NCBI GenBank assembly: GCA_017303635.1
Contig: JAFLCG010000017.1
Span: forward strand, 51,937 to 115,936
Length of the DNA: 64,000 nucleotides
Direction of reading: 5' to 3'
Origin: Anaerolineae bacterium
GTDB lineage: Bacteria; Chloroflexota; Anaerolineae; Aggregatilineales; Phototrophicaceae
A program made the position numbers and the translations under genes. Under the pieces are notes generated by a model. It was not told the origin of the DNA. It saw nothing but the letters and a program-made list of their open reading frames with translations, and did no database searches. Shown here in pieces: positions 41,319 through 50,160 of this stretch (its first letter is position 1; each line of letters starts with the position of its first letter).

Positions 41319-44027
41319 ATGAAATTCAACCGCATACGCGCTTTTGGTCTGGTTGCCGTGCTGCTGGCCTTATTGCTGGCCGTGAGCAGTGTTGGTGCTC
41401 AGGATGGTGGAACAGCCAAAGTCCGCTTTGTCCACGCCGTCCCCGGCGCGGGTGCCATCGATGTCTTTGTCGATGGTCAACTGACGGCCAGTAGCGTGAG
41501 CTTCGGCACCGGCACCACCTATGCCCTGCTGCCTGCTGGTCCGCACAGTGTCACCGTGACTGCCGCCGGTACGCAGTCCACCCTGTGGGAACAAAGTATC
41601 GACTCGGTCGCTGGCAGCGCCACCACCATGGTCGCAGCCTCCGCCAGTGATGCCCGCTTCAGCGCCTTCCCGGAAGATCTGGCCCCGCTGGACCTGGGCA
41701 AAGCGCGCCTGACCGTCATCCATGCCATTGCCGGTGGCCCAGCGGTTGATCTCATTCTGGCAAATGGTGCACCAGTTGTCCCCGGCGTCGAAGCCCTCGT
41801 CCCGGCTGGCACGATTGATGCCCCTGTCGGCGTGTATGACTTTGCCGTCACCGTTGCCGGCAGCGACGCGGCTTCGGCTCTCGTAACGCTTCCCGGGCTC
41901 GCGCTGAACAATGGCACTTCCTACATGGTCGTTGTCCACGGCACAGCTCTTGAACCACGGGCAGTGGCCCTCACCTCCGCGGTGAGTGGTGCCGATGATG
42001 CCGGTTTTGTCCGTGTTATTCACGGGGTCCCCGGTGCTCCAGCCGTTGATGTGTATGTAGATGGTGCACTGGCCTTCCCATCGCTGGCCTTCGGTCAGTT
42101 GACTGAACATGTCGCCATCCCGGCAGGCAGCTACCGCCTGGGTCTCCATGCGGCCGGCAGCCCGGATGAACTGGTCGCTATGGATACCGCCGTTGATGCC
42201 GGTAGTGCCATTACCGTCGCTGCGTTACAAACGACTGGCAGCGCTGTCCTCCAGGTTTTCACGGATGACATTGCAGGCATTGCCGCCGATCAAGCCCGTA
42301 TCGCCCTGATGAATGGTGTCAGTGGCAGCGATGCCCTGAGTGCCGAATTAGCCGATGGCACCAGCCTCGGCAGCGCCGTCGCTTTCGGCGAATCCGCCTC
42401 CACCGATGTCGCACCGAGTGCCCAGGCCGTCAGCCTGACGCTGGGAGAAACCAGCTTTGAAGTCGGTCAGGAAGCCTTTTATGGCGGTGTCTATTACAAT
42501 CTGCTGGCAGTTCTGGATGGTGGCAACGTTCGTTTGATCGGTGCCCCGACCAGTCTGGCTCAGGGTATCGGCAGCGCCCCTGGTGCAGGTGCAGCAGTCG
42601 TCGCGGTACAACCTACTCCGGTCCCGGTGGTCGAACCCACCGCGGCCCCGGTTGAAGCGACTGCCGTCGCTGTGCAACCCACCGTGCCACCGCCCCCGGT
42701 TGCGCCCACTGTCCCGCCGCCCACGACTCCGGCTGGCCCCACTGGTCGCGTCTTCAACATGGATGCTGACCGCAACCTGCAGCTTCGCCAGTACCCGGAT
42801 AGCAATGCCCTTTCGCTTGGTACCGTACCGCCGGGAACCCTCCTCAGCGTGAACGGGCGCGCCGGTCAACTGGAAGCCATCCCGAACAGTGCTACCCCCG
42901 TCCCAGCAGACTACGTATTCGAAGACCCTGCTGCTGGTCTGGGCGAACGTGAAGATCTTGCTCCAGAAAATACCTGGCTGAACGTCACCTTCATCGCACC
43001 GGATGGCGGCAGCATCACAGCCTGGGCCAACGCCCTGTTTGTGGATGTCCGCAAGCCTAACGGCGACCGACTGCCACTGAAGGAACTCCCACTGGTTCCG
43101 GCGAACCAGCCCGGTGAAACCACGACCACCGCTATCCTACCGCCGCAGGCAACCACCAGCCGTGTCACCATCACCGCCTCTAATCTGGATGCCGGGGTAA
43201 ACCTGAACATCCGCCGCTCGCCAGACTCGGCCAGTGAAGTGTTGGCCCGCGTCCCGACTGGCACTGTCATGGAACTGACCGGCATCAATGAAGCCAAGGA
43301 CTGGCTGTTCGTCAGCTACAATCCCCCGGAAGGCGGCAATGTCACCGGCTGGATCAATATCATCTACGCGACCTTCTCCTTCAATAACCGCCCGATTGAT
43401 CTCGAGGAGATTGAAGAGCGCGAGTTGGTCACGCTGACCGCTGCCGATGTCCGGGGCACGCTGACTGCCGGTGCTGCGCCCGCCGCCGCCCCGACCCGTG
43501 ACACCCTCCGCGATGCCATCATCGCCACTGTCGTGCTGAACCCCGGTGCTAACCTGAATCTGCGCCGCAGCCCGGATGTCAATGCGGAAGTGCTAGCACG
43601 CCTGCCCAGCGGCACCCAGGTGCCTGTGCTCGGTCGTACCGAAGATGGTCGCTGGTTAAACGTGGCCTTTGAAACGGTCGAAGGCTGGATCGCGGCCAGC
43701 ACGGAAACGGCCCTGTTCGTTGAACTCACGCTCAACGGGCGCGGTGTCGAAATTGCTGAGGTACCGGTATTCACAGGTGAAACCGAGCCAGTTCCTGGTG
43801 TCGGCCCAACCGTGACCCCAACCGAGCAGTTTGAACGGATTGACATCGTCGTGACCGATGCAGTGGTCGCGATGACCGGCTCACCCGGTGGCAATAGTGA
43901 TGGCCTGCCCATCCTCTCGCGTGGTCAACAGGCAGTGCGCTTGTTCACCGATGGCATCTTTAGCTACATCGAACTCCCCGATGGCACCCGCGGTTGGGTA
44001 CCTGCAGGGGCCATTGCACTGCGCTAG
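41319..44027 (+). CDS. Large exported DUF4397 and SH3-domain protein
   Basis: A 902-aa secreted protein. The signal peptide is FGLVAVLLALLLAVSSVGA with cleavage near residue 29. Four DUF4397-type beta-sandwich repeats follow (AKVRFVHAVPGAGAIDVFVD, ARLTVIHAIAGGPAVDLIL, GFVRVIHGVPGAPAVDVYVD, QARIALMNGVSGSDALSAEL), up to about residue 410. Then a Pro/Val/Thr-rich linker, then three bacterial SH3-like modules (RNLQLRQYPDSNALSLGTV, VNLNIRRSPDSASEVLARV, ANLNLRRSPDVNAEVLARL) and a C-terminal beta tail. DUF4397 and SH3b modules bind surface polymers or cell wall in known cases. The ATG at 41319 has AAAGGAG upstream. It is followed by a strong terminator and a second DUF4397 gene. Confidence 0.85.
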   Translation: MKFNRIRAFGLVAVLLALLLAVSSVGAQDGGTAKVRFVHAVPGAGAIDVFVDGQLTASSVSFGTGTTYALLPAGPHSVTVTAAGTQSTLWEQSIDSVAGSATTMVAASASDARFSAFPEDLAPLDLGKARLTVIHAIAGGPAVDLILANGAPVVPGVEALVPAGTIDAPVGVYDFAVTVAGSDAASALVTLPGLALNNGTSYMVVVHGTALEPRAVALTSAVSGADDAGFVRVIHGVPGAPAVDVYVDGALAFPSLAFGQLTEHVAIPAGSYRLGLHAAGSPDELVAMDTAVDAGSAITVAALQTTGSAVLQVFTDDIAGIAADQARIALMNGVSGSDALSAELADGTSLGSAVAFGESASTDVAPSAQAVSLTLGETSFEVGQEAFYGGVYYNLLAVLDGGNVRLIGAPTSLAQGIGSAPGAGAAVVAVQPTPVPVVEPTAAPVEATAVAVQPTVPPPPVAPTVPPPTTPAGPTGRVFNMDADRNLQLRQYPDSNALSLGTVPPGTLLSVNGRAGQLEAIPNSATPVPADYVFEDPAAGLGEREDLAPENTWLNVTFIAPDGGSITAWANALFVDVRKPNGDRLPLKELPLVPANQPGETTTTAILPPQATTSRVTITASNLDAGVNLNIRRSPDSASEVLARVPTGTVMELTGINEAKDWLFVSYNPPEGGNVTGWINIIYATFSFNNRPIDLEEIEERELVTLTAADVRGTLTAGAAPAAAPTRDTLRDAIIATVVLNPGANLNLRRSPDVNAEVLARLPSGTQVPVLGRTEDGRWLNVAFETVEGWIAASTETALFVELTLNGRGVEIAEVPVFTGETEPVPGVGPTVTPTEQFERIDIVVTDAVVAMTGSPGGNSDGLPILSRGQQAVRLFTDGIFSYIELPDGTRGWVPAGAIALR

Positions 44028-44060
44028 AAACAAGCCTAGGGTCTATGCCCTGACATAAGA

Positions 44061-44098
44061 CCCAGGCGGGCAGCAAATGCTCGCCTGGGTTTTTTTTA
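44061..44098 (+). terminator. Terminator after the large DUF4397 gene
   Basis: CCCAGGCGGGCA (44061-44072) and TGCTCGCCTGGG (44078-44089), 12 bp with one wobble, five-base loop, followed by eight T. Confidence 0.9.
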
Positions 44099-44126
44099 TG
44101 GACTTGCAACAGGACTCTTTCTTCAA

Positions 44127-44155
44127 TTCTCCGATCACTGGATGGGCTGTACAAT
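44127..44155 (+). promoter_or_regulatory. Probable promoter of the DUF4397 lipoprotein gene
   Basis: TACAAT (44150-44155) preceded 17 bases upstream by a weak -35 (TTCTCC), 36 bp before the ATG at 44191. Confidence 0.35.
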
Positions 44156-44190
44156 AAAGGTCGGGTCAGCTTCAGCAGGAGCGATGGCGT

Positions 44191-46263
44191 ATGCGTGGGA
44201 TTTACTGGATCGTCGTACTTTTGGTGGCAGTGGCGGCGTGTGCGCCGGTGCAACCCGTCCCGACTCTGGTTCCCCAACCTTCGCTAACGCCCACAGAAGC
44301 CTTCACCCCCACCCCACCGCCACGCCCACAAACCGTCCCTGATCGCCCCGGTGTACCGACACAACCCGCGCAGGTGCGCTTCATCAATGCCACTGCAGAT
44401 AACCCGTCACTGACTGTCTTTATGGACTTTATGACGGTTGCGGCAGGCCTGCGGGTTGGTCAATCAACTGAACCGATACCGCTGGATTCCGGAAGCTATA
44501 CCCTGCGGCTCATGCCAGATGGTGCCCGCCCCGGTGACGCCAGCCTGTTTGAAACACCAGTTGAACTGGCCTCGGCCCAAATCATCACATTGGTCATCAC
44601 CAACCAGGGCCAGAGCTATCAACTACTGCCCATTACCGATGTGGTGCCCCCGCTGAATGCCGGGGAGAGCGCATTCACACTTGTGAATGCCATCGCGGGT
44701 ACAGCCAGCGTGGGTTTGACCACAGCCAGTGGCGGAAACTATAGCGGCGTCAGCTTCGGTTCCAGCCAGACCTTTTCCCCCATCCCTGCCGGTGACACGA
44801 CCTTCACCCTCCAGGTAAATGCTGAGTCAGGCAGTACCTACGACCTTGCCCTGGGTGAACGTACCCATTACACCCTGGTCATGGGGGGTAGTGTTGAGCA
44901 GCCCCTGGTCGCAGCCTATGAATTGGAAGCGCCGCCCCGCGCCAGCGTAACGATACTCAACGCGGCATCCTCACTGAATGCCGTTGATGTCTACCTCAAT
45001 GATGAATTCATCCAGCAGAGCGTCGAATATGCGCGGCCCAGTTCCCAACGGGAAGTCGTTGCTGGCCTGCGCTTGCTGACTATCTATGAGGCCGGTGCAG
45101 ACCGTACCGCCATCGAACCATTGGTCAGCCAGGAAATCCAGTTACCCGCCGGCCCCATCACATTGGCGGTGATCGGAAATTCTGGAGAGTATCAAGCAAT
45201 CGCCTTCCCGGTTGACCGTAATCCCACGCCGGATGGTCAAGCGCGCCTGAGCTTCTTCAACACTTTGCAGGACATCCCAGGCGTTCAGGTTGAAACCAGC
45301 GGTGGTCCACTGCGAGGTTTGAATCAGGTCGTCTTTGGGAATGCGCCAGCCACAACCCTGGTTAACGCGGCTTCACTCTCACTGACCCTGATCGGTGTTT
45401 CAACCAGTGGTCAGGCGACCACAGTCGAATTCCCTCAAAATCTGCAGTTTGAAGCCGGCTACAACTATCTGTATCTGATCACCGGTCGGCAGGATACGCC
45501 GCTGATTCTCAGTGAAAACGTCGGCATTGACTCGAGTTTGCCGACCAACCAGATTGCGGCAGTCGGCACACCCCAGGCCAGCCTAGCCACATTCCGCTTC
45601 ATCAATGCGGTTGCTAATCGGGAGCCATTGGATTTCTGGGTTGCCGATCAACGGGCAGCCACCGGGATCGGTTTTGGGCAAATCAGTGAAGCGATCTCCC
45701 TAAATGATTTGACGACCCCCGTAGGCGCGAGTTCAACCGGCGCGGGTGGACCCTTAGCACAGGAATTTGACACGCTGCAAGATGGTAGCAGTTATACCGC
45801 CATCGCCTATGGAATCAACGCAGCACAAATGCGCTTAATCATTGTCGCTGATGAGCCCTTGGCGCCGACTGGCTCAACTGCCAATCTACGCTTCATCAAT
45901 CTAAGCGATAGCAATGATATTCGCTTCAGCCTGGGTTTCTCGGTACCAGATCCCACTCCCACAGGCCCGACAGCCACTCCAGAGGCTGTGGTCACCGAAG
46001 AAGTCATCACCTCCACGCGGAGGTCGCTGCCGTTGGGTGTCACCACACTGATTTCGCCCATCGGGGGATTAAACGCCTCGCAGGAAGTACGTGTCCCGGT
46101 CGGCACCTACAAGTTGTATATCATCGACTCTGTCCTCAACCAGGAGGCCAATACCATTCCGATTGTCGAATTGGCACCGGGGGCAACCGTCAGTGTCATC
46201 GCCTATCAGGAATTATCATCGGAGCGGGTGATCGCCTTTACGGTCACCGTTCCCGGCTCGTAA
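44191..46263 (+). CDS. DUF4397-repeat lipoprotein
   Basis: A 690-aa lipoprotein. The signal is short (IYWIVVLLVAVAAC) with the lipobox Cys at about residue 17, then a Pro/Thr-rich spacer (PTPPPRPQTVPDRPGVP). Five or six DUF4397-like repeats follow, each starting with a VRFINA-type strand: AQVRFINATADNPSLTVF, AFTLVNAIAGTASVGL, ASVTILNAASSLNAVDVYL, ARLSFFNTLQDIPGVQV, ATFRFINAVANREPLDFWV and ANLRFINLSDSNDIRFSL. No SH3 module. AGGAG lies eight bases before the ATG. With the preceding gene it forms a tandem pair of surface DUF4397 proteins, one secreted and one lipid-anchored. The function is unknown; adhesion or surface-layer roles are inference. Confidence 0.83.
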   Translation: MRGIYWIVVLLVAVAACAPVQPVPTLVPQPSLTPTEAFTPTPPPRPQTVPDRPGVPTQPAQVRFINATADNPSLTVFMDFMTVAAGLRVGQSTEPIPLDSGSYTLRLMPDGARPGDASLFETPVELASAQIITLVITNQGQSYQLLPITDVVPPLNAGESAFTLVNAIAGTASVGLTTASGGNYSGVSFGSSQTFSPIPAGDTTFTLQVNAESGSTYDLALGERTHYTLVMGGSVEQPLVAAYELEAPPRASVTILNAASSLNAVDVYLNDEFIQQSVEYARPSSQREVVAGLRLLTIYEAGADRTAIEPLVSQEIQLPAGPITLAVIGNSGEYQAIAFPVDRNPTPDGQARLSFFNTLQDIPGVQVETSGGPLRGLNQVVFGNAPATTLVNAASLSLTLIGVSTSGQATTVEFPQNLQFEAGYNYLYLITGRQDTPLILSENVGIDSSLPTNQIAAVGTPQASLATFRFINAVANREPLDFWVADQRAATGIGFGQISEAISLNDLTTPVGASSTGAGGPLAQEFDTLQDGSSYTAIAYGINAAQMRLIIVADEPLAPTGSTANLRFINLSDSNDIRFSLGFSVPDPTPTGPTATPEAVVTEEVITSTRRSLPLGVTTLISPIGGLNASQEVRVPVGTYKLYIIDSVLNQEANTIPIVELAPGATVSVIAYQELSSERVIAFTVTVPGS

Positions 46264-46319
46264 TTTATCAGCTGTTACATGGGCGGGTTCCGCCATTGTA
46301 GATCATCATTAGAGAAACC

Positions 46320-47267
46320 ATGACGCGGATACTCATCACTGGTGCAGGCGGTTTTGTTGGAAAGCATTTGATCCGTCAGTTACAAAGCTCACAGCCCTCT
46401 GCATCCCTTTACGGGATCGTCCTGAACAAGGTTGATAACCCGGAAATTGGGGGCGTTGAAATGCTGGCCGCCGATCTATTGGATAGCCAGCGCGTTCATG
46501 AAGTGATGGAGACTGTTAAACCAGACGCCATCTACCATCTGGCCGCGCAGTCATCCCCCCGGCTTTCGTTTCAGATTCCGGCGGAAACGCTGCAAAATAA
46601 CCTGCTCTCCCAACTCAACCTCTTTCAGTCCTGTCTCACCCTCAATATCAAGCCGAACATCCTCATTGTGGGTTCGGCTGATGCCTACGGGATGGTCAAG
46701 CCAGAGAGTCTACCCGTCACCGAGCAGACACCCTTCCGTCCTTCAAATCCCTATGCGGTGAGTAAGGCAGCTCAGGACTTGCTGGGTCTGCAATATTTCC
46801 TCAGCCATAAATTGCCGATCCTGAGGGCCAGACCCTTCAATCATATCGGCCCAGGTCAACGGCAGGGCTTCGTCGCAACCGACTTCGCCTCGCAGGTAGC
46901 CCGCATCGAGGTCGGCTTACAGGAGCCCATACTCACAGTAGGTAATCTGACCGCCAAACGGGACTTTACCGATGTGCGGGATGTCGTTCGGGCTTACGAC
47001 CTCTTGATGCAGTTCGGAACACCTGGAGAAGCTTATAACATCTGCACAGGCCACTCGCACAGTATTCAATATCTTATGGAAACGCTAATTAAGCTAAGCC
47101 GGGTTCCCATTGAAGTCAGGGTCGACCAAGCTCGGATGTTACCAGCCGATATACCCGATATTCGGGGCGATAGTACCCAGCTACGACAGGCAACCGGCTG
47201 GGAGCCAACCATCCCATTTGAGCGTAGCCTGAACGATATTCTGGACGACTGGCGCAAGCAAACTTGA
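46320..47267 (+). CDS. rmd: GDP-6-deoxy-D-lyxo-4-hexulose reductase-like SDR
   Basis: Extended short-chain dehydrogenase, 315 aa, most like Rmd, which reduces GDP-4-keto-6-deoxymannose to GDP-D-rhamnose. The NAD(P) loop is ITGAGGFVGKHL (residues 6-17), the catalytic Tyr-Lys pair is in NPYAVSKAAQDLLG near 143, and RARPFNHIGPGQRQGF near 170 is typical of Rmd. TVGNLTAKRDFTDVRDVVRAY is the usual C-terminal sugar-nucleotide block. It is 76 bp upstream of gmd, its expected partner. A GDP-fucose or other epimerase role is possible but less likely because the second catalytic Cys/His of GMER is not obvious. Confidence 0.82.
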   Translation: MTRILITGAGGFVGKHLIRQLQSSQPSASLYGIVLNKVDNPEIGGVEMLAADLLDSQRVHEVMETVKPDAIYHLAAQSSPRLSFQIPAETLQNNLLSQLNLFQSCLTLNIKPNILIVGSADAYGMVKPESLPVTEQTPFRPSNPYAVSKAAQDLLGLQYFLSHKLPILRARPFNHIGPGQRQGFVATDFASQVARIEVGLQEPILTVGNLTAKRDFTDVRDVVRAYDLLMQFGTPGEAYNICTGHSHSIQYLMETLIKLSRVPIEVRVDQARMLPADIPDIRGDSTQLRQATGWEPTIPFERSLNDILDDWRKQT

Positions 47268-47342
47268 AAAGCCGCTTCCAGCCGCCCGCATTCACCGCTA
47301 CACTAACCTCATAAGCCACTGAAGGGAAAGTTGAGTATTCGC

Positions 47343-48320
47343 ATGGCAAAAAAACGTGCTCTCGTTACCGGTATTACCGGTCAAGATGGTTCCTATCTGG
47401 CAGAACTGCTTCTCGCCAAAGATTATGAAGTTTTTGGTTTGGTACGGCGCACGAGCACCGTAAACTTCGAACGTATTCGCCATATTCAGGATCAGATTAC
47501 ACTCATCTCCGGGGATATGTTGGACCAGACCAGCATGACCCGTGCGCTCAGTGATATTCGCCCGCAGGAAGTTTACAACCTGGCAGCCCAGAGTTTTGTC
47601 CAGACATCCTGGACTCAGCCCGTCTTTACCGGTGATGTGACCGGGTTGGGCGTCACGCGGCTTCTGGATGCAATTCGCGCTGTTGATCCCACCATCCGTT
47701 TTTATCAGGCATCGAGCAGCGAGATGTTTGGTAAAGTGCAGGAAGTCCCGCAAACGGAATCCACGCCCCTGTATCCGCGCAGTCCCTATGGCGTCGCCAA
47801 GGTCTATGGTCACTGGATCACCATCAACTACCGCGAGAGCTACAACATGCACTGCACCAGTGGCATCCTCTTCAACCATGAGAGCCCTCGGCGTGGGTTG
47901 GAGTTTGTCACCCGTAAAGTCACCCACACCGTCGCCCAAATCAAACTGGGATTGGCGCAGGAACTCCGCATTGGGAATCTGGATGCCCAGCGTGACTGGG
48001 GCTTTGCCGGGGACTATGTTCAAGCCATGTGGCTGATGCTCCAGCAAGATACCCCCGATGATTTTGTCATCGCTACCGGCACCACCCAATCCGTCCAGCG
48101 ACTGCTGGAAGTCGCCTTCGGTCATGTCGATCTGGATTGGAACAAATATACGGTGCAGGATGAACGCTTCATGCGTCCGGCAGAAGTCGATTTGCTGGTG
48201 GGCGATCCAACCAAAGCCGGTCAAAAGCTCGGCTGGAAACCGGCCGTCACTTTTGAGCAGCTCATCCAGATGATGGTCGAGTCCGATCTCAAGCTGCTCA
48301 AGGCCGAACACGGCAAGTAG
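47343..48320 (+). CDS. gmd: GDP-mannose 4,6-dehydratase
   Basis: SDR-family enzyme that converts GDP-mannose to GDP-4-keto-6-deoxymannose, 325 aa from the ATG at 47343. NADP loop ALVTGITGQDGSYLAELLL near residue 6, VRRTSTVNFERI, the Ser-Glu-Met and Tyr-Lys triad in ASSSEMFG and SPYGVAKVYGHW, NHESPRRGLEFVTRK, GNLDAQRDWGFAGDYV. All Gmd signatures are present. A TTG at 47331, four bases after GAAGGG, would add MSIR and is a real alternative start. With rmd upstream it would make GDP-D-rhamnose. Its TAG overlaps a possible GTG start of the tatD gene. Confidence 0.93.
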   Translation: MAKKRALVTGITGQDGSYLAELLLAKDYEVFGLVRRTSTVNFERIRHIQDQITLISGDMLDQTSMTRALSDIRPQEVYNLAAQSFVQTSWTQPVFTGDVTGLGVTRLLDAIRAVDPTIRFYQASSSEMFGKVQEVPQTESTPLYPRSPYGVAKVYGHWITINYRESYNMHCTSGILFNHESPRRGLEFVTRKVTHTVAQIKLGLAQELRIGNLDAQRDWGFAGDYVQAMWLMLQQDTPDDFVIATGTTQSVQRLLEVAFGHVDLDWNKYTVQDERFMRPAEVDLLVGDPTKAGQKLGWKPAVTFEQLIQMMVESDLKLLKAEHGK

Positions 48321-49120
48321 TGTCGGCCTTCATGAACCTCATCGACACGCATTGTCACATCAACTTTGACGCCTACGACGCCGACCGTGATGCCGTTTTG
48401 CAGCGGTCGGTCGAAGCGGGTGTACAGCGCATCATCATTCCAGCAGTGGATATGTCAATTAGCCGGGATATCTGCGCATTGGTCGCCGGGTCAGAAATGC
48501 TCTACGGCGCAGTCGGGGTTCATCCGAACAGCACCGCCGACTTTCACCCCGACTGGCTGACCGAACTCCGCGAGTTAGCCGTAAAGCCGCGCATCGTCGC
48601 CATTGGGGAAATTGGCCTGGATTATCACTGGGAAGATAGCCCCAAACACAAGCAATTTGAAGCCTTCGAGGCACAGCTTGCATTGGCGGCACAACTGGAA
48701 TTACCCGTCATCATTCACAATCGCGAATCCAGCGCAGACTGCCTCCGAATTCTGGAAACCTGGGCGAAAGACCTCCCCCCGACGCTGAAATCCAGGTCAG
48801 GCGTGATGCATTCGTTCTCCGGGCATCAGGCCGTTGCTGAACGCGCGCTGGCGATTGGCTTCTACCTGGGTTTCAGTGGGCCGATCACCTACAAAAACGC
48901 TGAAGAAACGCGCAGGATCGCAGCAGCGGTTCCATTGGATCGTCTGCTGGTAGAAACCGATGGCCCCTACCTTACCCCGGTTCCTTACCGCGGTAAACGT
49001 AACGAACCCGCCTACATTCCCTACATGGTAGAACGCATCGCAGCCCTGAAAAGCGTGACGTCAGAGGCCATCGCCGAAGCCACGACACGGAACGCGGAGG
49101 TTCTGTTTCAGTTAGCCTAA
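48320..49120 (+). CDS. tatD: TatD family metal-dependent DNase
   Basis: TIM-barrel hydrolase of the TatD family (3'-5' exonuclease activity in characterised members), about 266 aa. Metal ligands are visible in order: DTHCHINFDAYDADR, Glu in AIGEIGLDYHWEDSPKHKQ, His in LPVIIHNRES, His in SGVMHSFSG, and Asp in LVETDGPYLTP. The family C-terminus (RGKRNEPAYIPYMVERIAAL) is complete. The start is uncertain: GTG at 48320 overlaps the gmd stop (TAGTG), while ATG at 48332 puts DTHCH at the usual place. Neither has a clear Shine-Dalgarno. A bidirectional terminator follows. Confidence 0.92.
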   Translation: MSAFMNLIDTHCHINFDAYDADRDAVLQRSVEAGVQRIIIPAVDMSISRDICALVAGSEMLYGAVGVHPNSTADFHPDWLTELRELAVKPRIVAIGEIGLDYHWEDSPKHKQFEAFEAQLALAAQLELPVIIHNRESSADCLRILETWAKDLPPTLKSRSGVMHSFSGHQAVAERALAIGFYLGFSGPITYKNAEETRRIAAAVPLDRLLVETDGPYLTPVPYRGKRNEPAYIPYMVERIAALKSVTSEAIAEATTRNAEVLFQLA

Positions 49121-49213
49121 GGTTTGAAATCGCTGAAATATAACGTAATGATTACCTGTTCCGGCCCTGCAAAACAGGTCATAAATAGCTTTAGAATCGT
49201 CCTCAAGACAAAC

Positions 49214-49247
49214 AAAAGCCCTGCATCAAGTTGATGCAGGGCTTTTT
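49214..49247. terminator. Bidirectional terminator between tatD and repeat-protein gene
   Basis: AAAAGCCCTGCATCAA and its exact complement TTGATGCAGGGCTTTT flank a single G, giving a ~14-bp stem with T-tracts on both strands. The gap 49121-49213 before it shows only a short ACCTGTT/AACAGGT hairpin. Confidence 0.85.
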
Positions 49248-49273
49248 CAAGTCTCACTATCGCTGTTTTGCCC

Positions 49274-50023
49274 TTAGGTTGAAGCAGCTGGTTCAACCGT
49301 CAAGGTGCTCTCCAGCCGATCAGTCAGTCGCTCCCGGAAGTTCTCCAGCATCCGGTCAGCCTGTTCCTGGGTAATTTGACCCTCGGACACCGCTGCATCT
49401 GCCCGTTCCGTAGCCTGCACCACTGCCGCATCCACGAAAGTGGTTACGTCCACGTTATTGGCAGCCAGTACATCCGCTAATGATTTACCAGACTGTAGTT
49501 CTGCCCACAGCGTATCCAGGCTCAGTCCAGTTTGTTCAGCAGCCAGTTGCAGCAGGGTCATCTGCATCCCCAGCCCACGTTCACCTCGCCGACCCAACAT
49601 GCCGTCACGACCGCCTCGGCCTTCGCCCCGGTTGCCCCGGTCAAAGAGTCCCTCACCATTGATGGCATCCGTCACGCGTTCTTCCACATTGGTCAGCATC
49701 GTATCGGCCTGTTCCTGCGTTATCCAGCCATCGGTCACAGCCTGGTTGATCGCTGCCGTCACCGCCTCAACTGCTGAAGACGTCACCGTCTCCACATCAC
49801 CACCATTGGCGCTGATAATTTCGGCCAGACTGCTGCCTTCCCGGACTTGTGCCAGAATATCCATCGGTGTCAAACCGGTCTGATCCGCAATGACGGAAAT
49901 GACTTCACGAACTGCACCACGAGCACCTCGCCCTGAAGGACCCATATTGTCCTGCGCTCCGGCAGCACTCACGACCAAAGCCAACATAGCCATGATGACC
50001 ACACCCAATAGAACCCGTTTCAT
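49274..50023 (-). CDS. Exported two-repeat protein, DUF2680-like
   Basis: A 249-aa exported protein. The signal peptide is RVLLGVVIMAMLALVVSAAGA with cleavage near residue 24. The mature part has two ~70-residue helical repeats: LTPMDILAQVREGSSLAEII ... ITQEQADTMLTNVEERVTDA, and LSLDTLWAELQSGKSLADVL ... ITQEQADRMLENFRERLTDR. They are joined by a Gly/Arg-rich linker (RGNRGEGRGGRDGMLGRRGE). The repeats resemble DUF2680-like modules in exported proteins. No catalytic motif is seen. The ATG at 50023 has GAAGGAG upstream; upstream in-frame codons to 50101 are not needed. The function is unknown. Confidence 0.75.
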   Translation of the reverse strand: MKRVLLGVVIMAMLALVVSAAGAQDNMGPSGRGARGAVREVISVIADQTGLTPMDILAQVREGSSLAEIISANGGDVETVTSSAVEAVTAAINQAVTDGWITQEQADTMLTNVEERVTDAINGEGLFDRGNRGEGRGGRDGMLGRRGERGLGMQMTLLQLAAEQTGLSLDTLWAELQSGKSLADVLAANNVDVTTFVDAAVVQATERADAAVSEGQITQEQADRMLENFRERLTDRLESTLTVEPAAST

Positions 50024-50160
50024 TGTCAACTCCTTCTCGCATTGTCGCGTCGTGTTTACACCTTTATCCTGGACTGGAGTTGTTATCGAAGTATGACCCA
50101 ACCGCCAAAAGGCCGTAAATTCTGGTAGAATGCCGGTCGAAGCCCGTGGAGGATTTGGGC

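Noticed and set aside
41370..42149. Minus-strand frame opposite the DUF4397 gene
   Set aside because: The plus-strand protein has a signal peptide, repeats and ribosome site; the other frame is compositional.
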